From NCBI GenBank assembly GCA_030613245.1, contig JAUWMI010000006.1, positions 56,406-120,405 on the forward strand: a stretch of 64,000 nt of DNA, read 5' to 3'. The position numbers and the translations under genes are program-made. Source of the DNA: Candidatus Sumerlaeota bacterium. GTDB lineage: Bacteria; Sumerlaeota; Sumerlaeia; MWCT01; JAUWMI01. The number at the start of each line of letters is the position of its first letter. The stretch's first letter is position 1. Positions 25,873 through 34,841 of this stretch are shown here, piece by piece. The notes under the pieces were generated by a model. The model ran no database searches. It was given only the letters and a program-made list of their open reading frames with translations, and had not been told where the DNA came from.

Positions 25873-26802
25873 CTAGCGAATTTTGGTCAGCAGTTTCCGC
25901 CACCTGGCTGCATACTGCCTGACCTTAGCAGGTGTCCACACGCCGAACTCGGTGACAATACTGGTAATGAGCCTCGCCGGGGTGTGGTCGAAATAGATAT
26001 TGCGTGCCTCAATCTTATCAGCCGGAGGCAAGACTTCCCGTGCTTCTTTTTCCTCAAGCTGCACAGAGCGCGGCCCACGCGGTGATATTTTTATACTTTC
26101 CGAGATGACGTAGAAAGGCACACCCTGGGCACGTGCTGCCAGGGCAATCAGGTAGGTGCCCATCTTGTTGATCAGTGAACCATCCGACAGAATACTATCT
26201 GCACCAACCAGAACGAGGTCGCTCTGCGCAACGAAGTGACCTGCCTCGGCATCGGTGATCACGGTCACGGGTATGGCGAGGCGTGCAGCCTGCAGCGCGG
26301 TCTCGCGTCCTTCAAATCGTGGCCTCGATTCGGTCACGTATAGGTGGCCAATCGAGCGTCGGCCGTAGCGGAACGTTTCCAGACATGTGACACTATAGCT
26401 ATGAGTCAGGAGAGTCTGATTGCGCTTGATCAGGCGAGTGGCGCGGCGTGCAGTGCGGTCCCTGGTCTGCGCAAGTGCTTTTATCAGTTTGTCAGCGTCG
26501 TGCTGGAGGTGCGACCTGAACGTTGCCAGGGTGCGGTACTTTTTCCCGACACGATTGAGGCACTCGACAAACTGCAGCCCTGCACCCTGAAGCGCTGCCA
26601 TGCTGGGTCGTGATTCGACCAGGATCTTTACCAGCTCCATCAGCCGATCCTTGAGTTGCTGTGTGCTGGATGCAGGAACATGTTTTGCGGACAGGCGAAG
26701 GGTGGCAAGCGCCTGACGTGCCAGATAGCTGGCGCCATGAGTCTTGTCGCGGCGAATGGTGCGAACGAGCTCAGCTGTGCGTGGATCCGCAGGGTATCTC
26801 AA
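25873..26802 (-). CDS. eIF-2B/MtnA/ribose-1,5-bisphosphate isomerase superfamily protein
   Basis: Cytoplasmic member of the eIF-2B alpha/MtnA fold, likely a sugar-phosphate isomerase or nucleotide-binding regulator. The 309 residues carry the C-terminal Rossmann-like half, with VTVITDAEAGHFVAQSDLV, GADSILSDGSLINKMGTYLI and GVPFYVISESIKI, then YFDHTPARLITSIVTEFG. The N-terminal half is a helical bundle. The GAD-x-I-x-x-x-G motif and NK-x-GT are those of the family, where the Asp is catalytic in isomerases. It overlaps the molybdopterin gene upstream by four bases, so the two are translated together. I cannot separate MtnA from R15P isomerase. Confidence 0.85.
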   Translation of the reverse strand: MRYPADPRTAELVRTIRRDKTHGASYLARQALATLRLSAKHVPASSTQQLKDRLMELVKILVESRPSMAALQGAGLQFVECLNRVGKKYRTLATFRSHLQHDADKLIKALAQTRDRTARRATRLIKRNQTLLTHSYSVTCLETFRYGRRSIGHLYVTESRPRFEGRETALQAARLAIPVTVITDAEAGHFVAQSDLVLVGADSILSDGSLINKMGTYLIALAARAQGVPFYVISESIKISPRGPRSVQLEEKEAREVLPPADKIEARNIYFDHTPARLITSIVTEFGVWTPAKVRQYAARWRKLLTKIR

Positions 26803-27404
26803 AATTCAGTAACCTCGTCTCCGCCGCGAATGTGGCGCCGCTGACCGGAATTAACGTCCAGCGTATAACCAGGTGTGATCACGCCGTCAAGCGGGTAGCC
26901 ACGGCTTTCCCAGTAACCGGGCTTCATGGTGTTGCCGAAGATAATCCTGGCGAGCCCCTTCACGCTCTTATAGCCCCACAAATGGGTACAGATGACGCGA
27001 AGCGGCGCACCGTACTCGTGGGCCAATGGTTTGCTGTTCATGCCGAAGCAAAGCATGAAGTGCGGATGCAGAGTAGCCTTGAGCGGAACTGTGCTATCAT
27101 AACCGCCGAGACTTTCAAATGTAACGTGCGATGCGTCTGGCTCGAGATCGAGATGCTTGAGGAAGTCAGAAAAAACCACCCCTTCCCAATCTGCGCGGTA
27201 CGACCAACCGCTCACCGACGTCAGCCGTGCATTGATGACCGATATACGCATCGCCTTCAGGTCGTGGAGAGAGAATTCTCTGGCGGCCTTGACAAGACCG
27301 CTCACCTCCAGGCGCCACTCCTTCTCGTCGTACTCGGGAATACCTTCTGCATAGAACACTGGCGGTTTCATGGTCTCCTCGTTCATACAATAACTGCCGT
27401 ACAC
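26799..27404 (-). CDS. Molybdopterin-dependent oxidoreductase, sulfite-oxidase-fold domain, Cys ligand replaced
   Basis: Single-domain member of the oxidoreductase molybdopterin-binding (SUOX fold) family, 201 residues. Motifs: LEVSGLVKAAREFSLHDLK at the start of the fold, the segment SVSGWSYRADWEGVVFSDFL, GYDSTVPL, MNSKPLAHEYGAPLRVICTH and GYKSVKGLARI. In the usual C-V-x-G-W-S motif the cysteine coordinates molybdenum. Here the codon is TCG (Ser63). No Tat or Sec signal is present, unlike MsrP or sulfite dehydrogenases. Translation overlaps the eIF2B-like gene. Two internal Met (7 and 12) are alternative starts. Loss of redox activity, or a non-standard ligand, is possible. Confidence 0.82.
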   Translation of the reverse strand: MYGSYCMNEETMKPPVFYAEGIPEYDEKEWRLEVSGLVKAAREFSLHDLKAMRISVINARLTSVSGWSYRADWEGVVFSDFLKHLDLEPDASHVTFESLGGYDSTVPLKATLHPHFMLCFGMNSKPLAHEYGAPLRVICTHLWGYKSVKGLARIIFGNTMKPGYWESRGYPLDGVITPGYTLDVNSGQRRHIRGGDEVTEF

Positions 27405-27591
27405 AGACGGCTAAAGCCTAAGCTACCTGGCAAAGCGAAGACAAGGGAAAACTGCGGGCATGAGGCTTTGCTATAGGGAGAATAGGCAATAAGGCCAGAT
27501 TAAGAAATTTCGGTGATTGGAGTTTTAGCTTGATCGGAATAGATACTTTCGACACTATCAGAACTGCCAGCACACAGTAAGGAGGCTCACT

Positions 27592-28620
27592 GTGCCAGCA
27601 GCAGAGCTAGAATTGTTGCGCGAGGTCGCAAAACAGTCGCGCCTGATAGACCGTGCGTTGAAACGACTCATTTGCCGTGGCGTACAAGTTCCTAATCTTC
27701 ACGAAGGGCTTGAGTATGCGCTCGGGCTTGACATCCCTGACCAGGCCCGACGCGGCAAACGGCTTCGGCCGACACTCTGTCTGATGACGTGCGAGGCACT
27801 CGGGGGAAATCCAAAGCAGGCCATGCCCTTTGCCCTGGCTATTGAACTGATGCACAACTTCTGCCTGATCCACGACGACATAGAGGATGGCGATCGAGTA
27901 CGGCGCGATCGCCCGAGTGTTTGGGTCAAATACGGTCTTGCGCACGGGATCAATATCGGCGACTATATGTTGACGCAGGTCTTCCTGGCGCTCATGGACT
28001 CGCTCGAGGTAGGTCTATCACCGAAACTCACGCTGCGGTTAGTGCGGCTCATGGCTGAAACCCTCGACCACACGCATATTGGCCAGGCCATGGATATCAG
28101 CGCACGATCCACGACGTCCTTTAGCGTGGCGGACTACATGAAGCTGGTAACCGAGAAGACGGGGTATTATCTGGCTGCTCCGATTCTGGCAGGTGCTGTT
28201 ATTGCCCGGGCAAAGGCGCCTGTACAGCAGGCTCTGGTGCGCTTCGGCAAATGCATCGGCCCGATGTTTCAGATCATTGATGACATCATTGACCTTACCG
28301 AAGGTAAAGGTCGGTTGGAAATTGGTGCGGACATTCGGGAAGGAAAACGCAGCTTCCTCGTTGCCTATGCGTCTGGCCGGTGTACCCCAAATGAGAGGAA
28401 GCGTCTTCTTTCCATTCTAAATAAGTCGCGCGATCAGACCAGCAAGGATCACATTGCCTGGGTCATTCGACTGTTTAAAAAGTACGATGCCATCGAGGCA
28501 GGCAGGCGAATGAGCCAGGAGCTTCTCCGAAAAGGCAAGAAGCATCTCGAGCGTGTGCCTCCCAAATTGCGCCGCAAGCTTGTAGCCACTGCCGACTTCC
28601 TCAGCACCAGAACCCGCTAA
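27592..28620 (+). CDS. Polyprenyl diphosphate synthase (geranylgeranyl/farnesyl type)
   Basis: Trans-prenyltransferase that elongates allylic diphosphates with isopentenyl diphosphate. The GTG start at 27592 follows AAGGAGG. Motifs: GKRLRPTLCLMTCEALGG, the first Asp-rich motif HDDIEDGDRVRR (Asp95, Asp96, Asp99), and the second motif QIIDDIIDLTEG. Between them lie NIGDYML and the conserved K-T in VTEKTGYY. The second Asp-rich motif is DDIID as usual. Residues 4-5 before the first motif (Cys-Leu-Ile) are not the two aromatic residues of a strict FPP synthase, so a longer C20 or C25 product is more likely (inference). Length of 342 residues is normal. Confidence 0.9.
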   Translation: MPAAELELLREVAKQSRLIDRALKRLICRGVQVPNLHEGLEYALGLDIPDQARRGKRLRPTLCLMTCEALGGNPKQAMPFALAIELMHNFCLIHDDIEDGDRVRRDRPSVWVKYGLAHGINIGDYMLTQVFLALMDSLEVGLSPKLTLRLVRLMAETLDHTHIGQAMDISARSTTSFSVADYMKLVTEKTGYYLAAPILAGAVIARAKAPVQQALVRFGKCIGPMFQIIDDIIDLTEGKGRLEIGADIREGKRSFLVAYASGRCTPNERKRLLSILNKSRDQTSKDHIAWVIRLFKKYDAIEAGRRMSQELLRKGKKHLERVPPKLRRKLVATADFLSTRTR

Positions 28621-28802
28621 CAGCATCTCCATGTTATGACAACTGCCTGGAGGATTTTGTCCTGATGATGTTTTTTCGGTACGCACACCAGCAATTAATC
28701 AGCACTTTTCCCTGAAAATGATTCCCAGTTGATGTACCCGGGTTCTTCTGCAGGTAGCTGTTTTTAAATCCTATTCATGGGATTATTATTTTGATGGACG
28801 TT

Positions 28803-28830
28803 GTAGGGGCACGCCGCGGCCTGCCCCTAC
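28803..28830. repeat. 28-bp palindrome of the GTAGGGGC family, GC-rich core
   Basis: GTAGGGGCACGCCGCGGCCT plus GCCCCTAC; outer arms perfect, one mismatched pair in the core. It lies 77 bases after the end of the Na/Pi cotransporter gene and could fold in its transcript. Confidence 0.7.
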
Positions 28831-28907
28831 GCACTTCTTAACACGCAGGACGAGTGTAAGGATGTGTCTTTCAGGCAGGACGTAGCGCTTTTGCAGCTGC
28901 TTCTCGG

Positions 28908-30593
28908 CTACCAGCCACGTTTACTATCATCCAGAGCCTCTACGGGCGGCCGCAGTTTCCCCAGGCTCCAGCGGAAGTTGTTGTGGGCTGCCTGCGCCAC
29001 GTTGGCAAGGTGGTCGCCGATTTTTTCGAGATTGTTGACGGTGTCAATATAGATGATCCCTGCCCGAAAGTCGCAGATGCCATTCTGCAGGCGCTGAATA
29101 TGGCTATCGGCAAGTGTGATCTGGTATTCATTGACCGCGGTCTCGAGTTTCAGTGCTTGCCTGGCCGCAGACTTGCTCTTGTCTTCGATTGATTCTCCCA
29201 CAGCATGGAACATCTGGCGAACAGTGTCGTACATGAGGGTGAGCTCGCGCTGCGCAGCGTCGCTGAACGACAGCTTGTCTGCCAGGCTGGTTTCCGCGAG
29301 TTCAGTGATGTTTACAGCATGGTCGCTGACGCGTTCGATGTCATTGACTGTATGAATCAAAGTGGGCATCTGTTCTGACTCTTCTTTTGACAGGGAGCGT
29401 TGGGAGAGATCAATCAAGTAGCGGGTGATCTCGGATTGCAGGTGATCCACAGCGTTTTCGTTTTCCGCGACGCTATCAATGAGTTGTGGATTTTTTCTTA
29501 GCAAGGCCTCGATGCTTTCTTTTACCGCCACTTCGGCAATGCCGAGCATTCGTCGGATCTCCTTTTTCGCCATCTCCAGAGCAATTGGCGGATTGTCCAG
29601 AAGATGCCGTTCAAGATACTGCGGCTGGCCTGCCTGAACCGGGATCTCGCCGGGTACCAGCCTGATCGCAACCTGTTCCAGCACTTTGATTAAGCCAAGG
29701 AAGACGCATGTATTGATCACATTGAATAGTGTGTGGGAATTGGCGATGAAGTGGCCGATTGTATTCTCATTCAACCGGCCTGGCGTGATGTGCACAATCA
29801 AATTCTCATACGCCCCTGATAGAACAAATGGAAAGAGAATGAGTGCTCCCAGGACATTGAACATCGTATGCGCCCTGGCAGTGCGTCGGGCCGAGATAGA
29901 AGTGCCAATGGCAGCGAGCTCGGCTGTGATCGTGGTGCCAATATTATCACCGATAATGAGAGGGATTGCAGCGCTGAGATCAATAAGCCCTTGCTGAGCC
30001 AGGACAATGACAAGCCCAATGGTCGCGCTGCTACTTTGTAACAGCATGGTAATCACCGTGCCGGCCAGGATGCCAAGCAGTGGTGCAGTGGAAAAGCGTT
30101 GAAGGAACAGGATTACGTGCTCATGTTCCCGCAACGGGGCGACGCCGCGGCCCATCTCGCCCAGGCCAAAAAAGAGAAACCCAAAACCCAGAATTGCCTG
30201 CCCGTACAGGCGCAAGCGCTTGGATTTTGAAAAGAGCATCAGGATGCAACCGAGGGCAATAAACAGAGGCGCGAACTTCTGTATCTTGAATGCAATAATT
30301 TGTGCAGTGATTGTCGTCCCGATATTCGCACCCATCACTACCCCGATGCCCTGCCCCAGCGTTATAATCCCCGCATTTACAAGCCCGACGGTCATCACCG
30401 TCGTGGCGCTGCTGCTCTGGATCAGGGCAGTGACTGTGGCTCCAACCCCGACTCCCATGAACCGATTCCTGGTGAGAAAGGCCAGGATGTTCTTCATCCG
30501 GTGGCCGGCAAGCTTCTTCATGCCGTCGGACATTAGGTGCATGCCGAACAAGAAGATGAACAGGCCACCGATCAAGCCGAAGATAATGTCCAT
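28908..30593 (-). CDS. Na+/phosphate cotransporter with PhoU-like tail (NptA/YjbB family)
   Basis: Inner-membrane Na/Pi symporter or phosphate exporter. The 561 residues have about eight membrane segments with the duplicated family motif: TALIQSSSATTVMTVGLVNAG near residues 58-78 and MLLQSSSATIGLVIVLA in the second half. Each is followed by GANIGTT or GDNIGTT. From about residue 340 a soluble PhoU-like helical domain follows (DRVSDHAVNITELAE and EKIGDHLANVAQ). This combination is the YjbB type and helps regulate phosphate flux. It ends near the palindrome at 28803-28830. No pst or pho gene adjoins it. Confidence 0.92.
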   Translation of the reverse strand: MDIIFGLIGGLFIFLFGMHLMSDGMKKLAGHRMKNILAFLTRNRFMGVGVGATVTALIQSSSATTVMTVGLVNAGIITLGQGIGVVMGANIGTTITAQIIAFKIQKFAPLFIALGCILMLFSKSKRLRLYGQAILGFGFLFFGLGEMGRGVAPLREHEHVILFLQRFSTAPLLGILAGTVITMLLQSSSATIGLVIVLAQQGLIDLSAAIPLIIGDNIGTTITAELAAIGTSISARRTARAHTMFNVLGALILFPFVLSGAYENLIVHITPGRLNENTIGHFIANSHTLFNVINTCVFLGLIKVLEQVAIRLVPGEIPVQAGQPQYLERHLLDNPPIALEMAKKEIRRMLGIAEVAVKESIEALLRKNPQLIDSVAENENAVDHLQSEITRYLIDLSQRSLSKEESEQMPTLIHTVNDIERVSDHAVNITELAETSLADKLSFSDAAQRELTLMYDTVRQMFHAVGESIEDKSKSAARQALKLETAVNEYQITLADSHIQRLQNGICDFRAGIIYIDTVNNLEKIGDHLANVAQAAHNNFRWSLGKLRPPVEALDDSKRGW

Positions 30594-30837
30594 TTATGTG
30601 AGGGTGCCTAAAGGTAAGCGATTTTCTCGATTTAATTCAGGATTTCGGGTGTTGATTCTTTGCTAAGCAGGTGTCGCTTTGCAAGGAGAAAAAGCGGTCT
30701 GTGCAAATAAAAAATCTCTGGCCACCAAGGAGAGGTAAACGATGGGGAAAAGCGAGCGTTACTAAGTCACTGCCCGGAGTGCGTAGTTTGCCTAAGTGAA
30801 GCATTTAGAATAGTGTGGCTTTATTGACAGGCGGGTC

Positions 30838-32124
30838 TCAGGCACGAATTTGATCCTCGCTCCAGAGACCAGGAACGAGCCCGCCGCATTTCCCGCATTT
30901 GCCGTGGTTCAGGCGAACGGCTTTAATATGATAGCCATAGCGCTCGACTACCGGCGAAGAGCATTTCGGACAATAAGTATTCTCGCCCTTATGACCCCAG
31001 ACATTACCGACGTAGGCAAAGTTCAGCCCTTCGGCCAGGGCAATCTCACGCGAGCGCTCCAGGGTCTTTACCGGTGTGCTCGGCAAATTGCGAATCTTAT
31101 AGGTCGGATGAAATCGGGTGAAGTGCACGGGCACATTTTTCCCCATGTGCGTCACGATCCACTTGCTCATGTCGCGAATTTCCGCTTCCGAATCATTGAG
31201 CGTCGGAACAATCAGAACGACCAGTTCCGTCCAGATGCCGATATCAGCCAGTGTTTCGAGGGTCTTCAGAATCGGTTTCAGCTCGCCCGAGCAGGTGTCG
31301 CGGTAGAATTTCTCCGTATAGGCTTTAAAATCTACCTTCACGGCAGTCAGGACATTACAGAGTTCGCGCAGCGGCTTTTCGCTAATATAGCCATTCGAGA
31401 TAATGACGCTGTATACTCCACGGCTTTTCCCGAGTTTGGCAATGTCGTACATATATTCGTAAAAAATTACCGGCTCGGAATAGGTATACGCAATGGATTT
31501 GCAGCGCGTCTGCTTGGCAAGCGACACAATGTCGCCGGGCGTCAAGTAGGTACTGGCCACTTGCTCAGGCCGAAATTGCGATATCTGCCAGTTCTGGCAA
31601 AACTTGCATTCGATATTGCAGCCCGCAGTGGCAATGGAGAAAGCCGCGGTTCCCGGAAGAAAATGAAACAGCGGTTTCTTTTCAATCGGATCCGGGTTCG
31701 CTGAGCAAGGACGATTATAGACAAGCGTCTTGTATTCTCCGCCACGGTTCTCGCGAACTCCACAATAGCCTCGCTCTCGATCTGCCACCTGGCACTCGCG
31801 GGGACATAAGGTACACTTGACCTTCAGCTCGGCGAGTTTCTCATAAAACCGTGCCTCAGCGACGTACTTCTCTGATTTCTCTGCCACCGCATCTTGCAGA
31901 AGCGTTGCCTCATCTTGTGCAAAAGCCGGCTGCACGCCCAGGCCTGATAATAACGACTTCCCGCTTTGTCCCAGCATGGTAAGGAGACCAAGGCCACACG
32001 CCCCCGTTAGTCCGCAGCGCAGAAAAGCGCGACGCGATATGTGCTCCGCCACACTGTCGCTATGCTCTGGCCGTTCAAGTACCAGCTTATCATAAAACCG
32101 ATTATCAGGCAGTTGGTCAATCAT
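30838..32124 (-). CDS. AmmeMemoRadiSam-system radical SAM enzyme with Tat signal
   Basis: Radical SAM protein of the AmmeMemoRadiSam group, related to pyruvate formate-lyase activases. Its substrate is unknown. The 428 residues start with a Tat-like signal (ISRRAFLRCGL, hydrophobic segment, AFAQDE cleavage site at about 70). A four-Cys site follows (Cys104, Cys107, Cys111, Cys121). The core is SIATAGCNIECKFCQNW with the cluster ligands Cys169, Cys173 and Cys176. The C-terminal region holds a zinc-ribbon pair (CPKCSSP, CGKCGG). It overlaps the DUF362 gene by four bases. Export of a folded radical SAM enzyme is unusual. The companion AMMECR1 and Memo genes are not in the window. Confidence 0.87.
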   Translation of the reverse strand: MIDQLPDNRFYDKLVLERPEHSDSVAEHISRRAFLRCGLTGACGLGLLTMLGQSGKSLLSGLGVQPAFAQDEATLLQDAVAEKSEKYVAEARFYEKLAELKVKCTLCPRECQVADRERGYCGVRENRGGEYKTLVYNRPCSANPDPIEKKPLFHFLPGTAAFSIATAGCNIECKFCQNWQISQFRPEQVASTYLTPGDIVSLAKQTRCKSIAYTYSEPVIFYEYMYDIAKLGKSRGVYSVIISNGYISEKPLRELCNVLTAVKVDFKAYTEKFYRDTCSGELKPILKTLETLADIGIWTELVVLIVPTLNDSEAEIRDMSKWIVTHMGKNVPVHFTRFHPTYKIRNLPSTPVKTLERSREIALAEGLNFAYVGNVWGHKGENTYCPKCSSPVVERYGYHIKAVRLNHGKCGKCGGLVPGLWSEDQIRA

Positions 32125-33158
32125 AGTGAAATCACCTCAATCTTCTCTCGACGAGCTTCACCGAGGCCTCGGGCTGCGGCTGTCTCCAACCATTTAGGTG
32201 GCCGGCCATCAGCAGCCAGACTCTTCATGCCACTCGCCTTTCGCTTCTTCTCAATAATGTCGCATCCAATGCGATCCAGCGCCACGGGATCAGTGCCGAC
32301 GAGCAGCCCATTGTACTCCCAGCGGAACGCTGGCTTCAGCGCCGGCCCGCCATGGTATTGGGCATCAATGGCATCACAGACAGTCAGGCGGAGCTTATTC
32401 CGAATCGTCGGATTTGCATTCAGATCGGCTATGTACGGGTCGCACGAATTGTCATGATACTTGTTTGGATTGTGAATGGCGCCATAAAAATTTTTCATGC
32501 TTATTGATACACCGGACAGATCGTGATCCTTCAGCACAGGGACGTTAATCATTGTGGTGCAAAGCCGCGATTGAATTACGCTAAAGCAGCTGCCCACCGA
32601 TCCCATGAGCGTAATCTGCTTTTCATATTCCATTTCCGTGCCGAAGCACCGTACGCCCTTCTTCGAGCGGTTTAAACGAAATCCTGCGCGGTGTAGCTCG
32701 CGATCCAGCCGATCCCACACGATAATCTGATTTTCCGGGATTCCGGCGGCAATCAGCTGATGGGCGATGATATCAGTCAGCTCTGGATGCGTGGATAGCC
32801 CTAGTCCTGGAAGACAGTTCACTTTTAGCCCAATGGTGTCTTTTCGAGAAAAGAGCGCCTGCCAGGCTTTCCTGGGATCGCTCGCATTGGTGACGCGCAT
32901 CACACTCTGTTCAACGAGCTGCTTTAGCCTATCGGTGTTGATGCGACCCTCAGCTCCCCGCAGGGCATCGCTACGGGCAATAACCACACGCGCACGGCCA
33001 TCTGCTGCTGCACGGTTCGGCTTCTGGCCCTCTGCTTGAGGTGCGCCCTTGAGTTGGTCAGGGAGAGCTCCCAGCCCTGAGCTCACCGCCACCAACCCCA
33101 ACCCTGCTCGCAGAAAATCCCGCCGCGTCGTCGTAGGGTGTTCAGGCTTCTTTGCCAT
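32121..33158 (-). CDS. Tat-exported DUF362 protein
   Basis: DUF362 proteins have no firmly assigned activity; some carry ferredoxin-like clusters. This 345-residue form has a twin-arginine signal (TTRRDFLRAGLGLVAVSSGL) and a DUF362 body with VGLKVNCLPGLGLSTHPEL, INVPVLKDHDLSGVSISMKN and FYGAIHNPNKYH. No CxxCxxC ferredoxin motif is seen. It is the first gene of a two-gene unit and its stop overlaps the radical SAM start, so both exported proteins are translated together. That arrangement suggests a joint envelope process. Start 33158 is clear from the signal. Confidence 0.85.
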   Translation of the reverse strand: MAKKPEHPTTTRRDFLRAGLGLVAVSSGLGALPDQLKGAPQAEGQKPNRAAADGRARVVIARSDALRGAEGRINTDRLKQLVEQSVMRVTNASDPRKAWQALFSRKDTIGLKVNCLPGLGLSTHPELTDIIAHQLIAAGIPENQIIVWDRLDRELHRAGFRLNRSKKGVRCFGTEMEYEKQITLMGSVGSCFSVIQSRLCTTMINVPVLKDHDLSGVSISMKNFYGAIHNPNKYHDNSCDPYIADLNANPTIRNKLRLTVCDAIDAQYHGGPALKPAFRWEYNGLLVGTDPVALDRIGCDIIEKKRKASGMKSLAADGRPPKWLETAAARGLGEARREKIEVISL

Positions 33159-33375
33159 AGCTATCTTTTTCCCGGAATTGAAGCCTTCGTGTCCAAGATA
33201 TTAAGTCTTTGGTCAGAAGAGATTCTTGAAATTACTTTCGCTATGTTCTTCCTCTCATTATTCGACTAATATATACCACGCATTGTTAGGAAAGTTCAAG
33301 AGGGAATTAGACAAGCCTCCGCTTCAATCTCGCGTGGTGGAAAGATTTTGCGTGCTCTTTTGACAAAAAAGAAAA

Positions 33376-33446
33376 GGTGTGAAATTCTCCAGGGTTTAAA
33401 AACCCCATGAGAGCCTGTCTGCCACAGGCCGGGAGAATTTCACACC
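33376..33446 (-). terminator. Branched (three-way junction) terminator of the two-component operon
   Basis: On the minus strand 15-base outer arms (GGTGTGAAATTCTCC, perfect) enclose two inner hairpins, one of GCCTGT/ACAGGC and one of GGGTTT/AAACCC. The outer stem is followed by TTTTCTTTTTTG. It lies 55 bases after the stop of the double-receiver gene. The rest of 33159-33501 holds no gene. Confidence 0.8.
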
Positions 33447-33501
33447 ACGTTCCCGCTGGTAAATCGTGCCTCAGTCAAAGATCAAAGAGCCTAATTGCAC
33501 A

Positions 33502-34719
33502 CTATGCTTCAACGGTGCTGACGGCAGCAGCTAAGAGCTCGGAAGGGGTAAAAGGCTTGGGCAGATATCCTTCGGCACCATTTTGAATGGTCTCTACCGC
33601 AGACTCAACAGAGGCATAACCAGTAACTACGATTACCTTCACCTCTGGCCATCGCTCCTTGATTGCTTGCAAAACTTGCATACCATCCATATCGGGCATT
33701 CTGAGGTCAAGCAATACGAGGTCGTAAGGTGCCTGTTCCATTTTCTGCAGTGCTTCGGCTCCTCCCAGGCTCTGGTCAACCTGGAATCCCCGGGAATGCA
33801 ATATACGCTGGACGCTTCGGCAAACAACGGGTTCGTCGTCTACCACCAGCACTCGTTTTTCTTCTGGCACTACCTCATCCCATTTGGCAGCCAGGGGAAC
33901 ATCTGAGCGCGTAAGGGCATGAACGTACTCCGAGCTGGTCGCCGCCATTACCTCCGAAGCTTTAAAGGGCATATCTACATCAATAACATCTTCCCCTGTC
34001 GCTGCTGCCTTGAGGAGTTCCTCGCCAGTGATTTTGGCCTTTTTCTCAGCTTCTATCTTTAGCAGAGGGCAGCCGTCTTTGCAGATTCCCATGCGAAGAA
34101 AACGGGCACATGTTCTCTGTCCCACCGGGCAATAATCAGTATGCAACTGAATCGCAGGGATGTCGCTACGCCCCACGCTCTCTACATATCGTTCGCTGGT
34201 GTACTTACGAAGCTCCTCTTCATCAAACGGCAGGTCCACATCCAGAGGTTTGGCCGGTTCAGGCTTTGATTCCTTCGAGGTTCTTTTTCTCGGTTCCGAT
34301 AGGGATTTTTCCTGCTGCTGATAGTATCTTTCAATTGCCCGCTCGGTAACGTCCGTGAGCTCCTGCGGCGTAAATGGTTTGGGCACATACTCAAAGGCAC
34401 CCAGTTTGGTGGTCTCAACTGCTGAGTCAATGGAGGCGTAGCCGGTAATAATAATAACCGGGATGGAGGGGTAGCGTGATTTGATTACCTTTAATAGTTG
34501 GACCCCATTAATTTGAGGCATCACCAAATCTACCAGAGCAGTCCCAAATGCTTCCGGCGAAGTTTCAAGCTTCTCCAGAGCCTCCTTAGCGCTATGTGCC
34601 TCCTCAACTTCCAGCCCCAGGCGAGTGAGGATCTTATTAACGCTCTCGCAGACGGTTTTTTCATCATCTACGACCAAGACCTTTAATTTCTTTGTCCTTT
34701 CCATTTTACCTACCTCCAT
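33502..34719 (-). CDS. Double-receiver response regulator with four-cysteine linker
   Basis: Phosphorelay protein with no DNA-binding output. Receiver 1 covers about residues 12-130 (phospho-acceptor Asp64), receiver 2 about 288-404 (Asp338). Each ends with a KPFTP motif. The 150-residue linker contains a motif twice: VDLPFDEEEL...RSDIP near 161-188 and VDMPFKASEV...RSDVP near 248-275. Between the two copies a four-Cys cluster (Cys197, Cys204, Cys213, Cys217 in YCPVGQRTCARF and GICKDGCPLL) could bind a metal or an Fe-S cluster (inference). It is the last gene of the operon with the kinase and NtrC-type regulator. It may shuttle or sink phosphate, or sense redox state. Confidence 0.9.
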   Translation of the reverse strand: MEVGKMERTKKLKVLVVDDEKTVCESVNKILTRLGLEVEEAHSAKEALEKLETSPEAFGTALVDLVMPQINGVQLLKVIKSRYPSIPVIIITGYASIDSAVETTKLGAFEYVPKPFTPQELTDVTERAIERYYQQQEKSLSEPRKRTSKESKPEPAKPLDVDLPFDEEELRKYTSERYVESVGRSDIPAIQLHTDYCPVGQRTCARFLRMGICKDGCPLLKIEAEKKAKITGEELLKAAATGEDVIDVDMPFKASEVMAATSSEYVHALTRSDVPLAAKWDEVVPEEKRVLVVDDEPVVCRSVQRILHSRGFQVDQSLGGAEALQKMEQAPYDLVLLDLRMPDMDGMQVLQAIKERWPEVKVIVVTGYASVESAVETIQNGAEGYLPKPFTPSELLAAAVSTVEA

Positions 34720-34841
34720 GAGAGATTTCGCTTATTAAGCTAAACAGATCGTCTCGATCCATCTTTGCCTCACCTAGAAATTCAAATTAAGCTCACGTTT
34801 ATCCTGACCGCACAAAACCTACTCCAGGCGCCGGATAGCTT

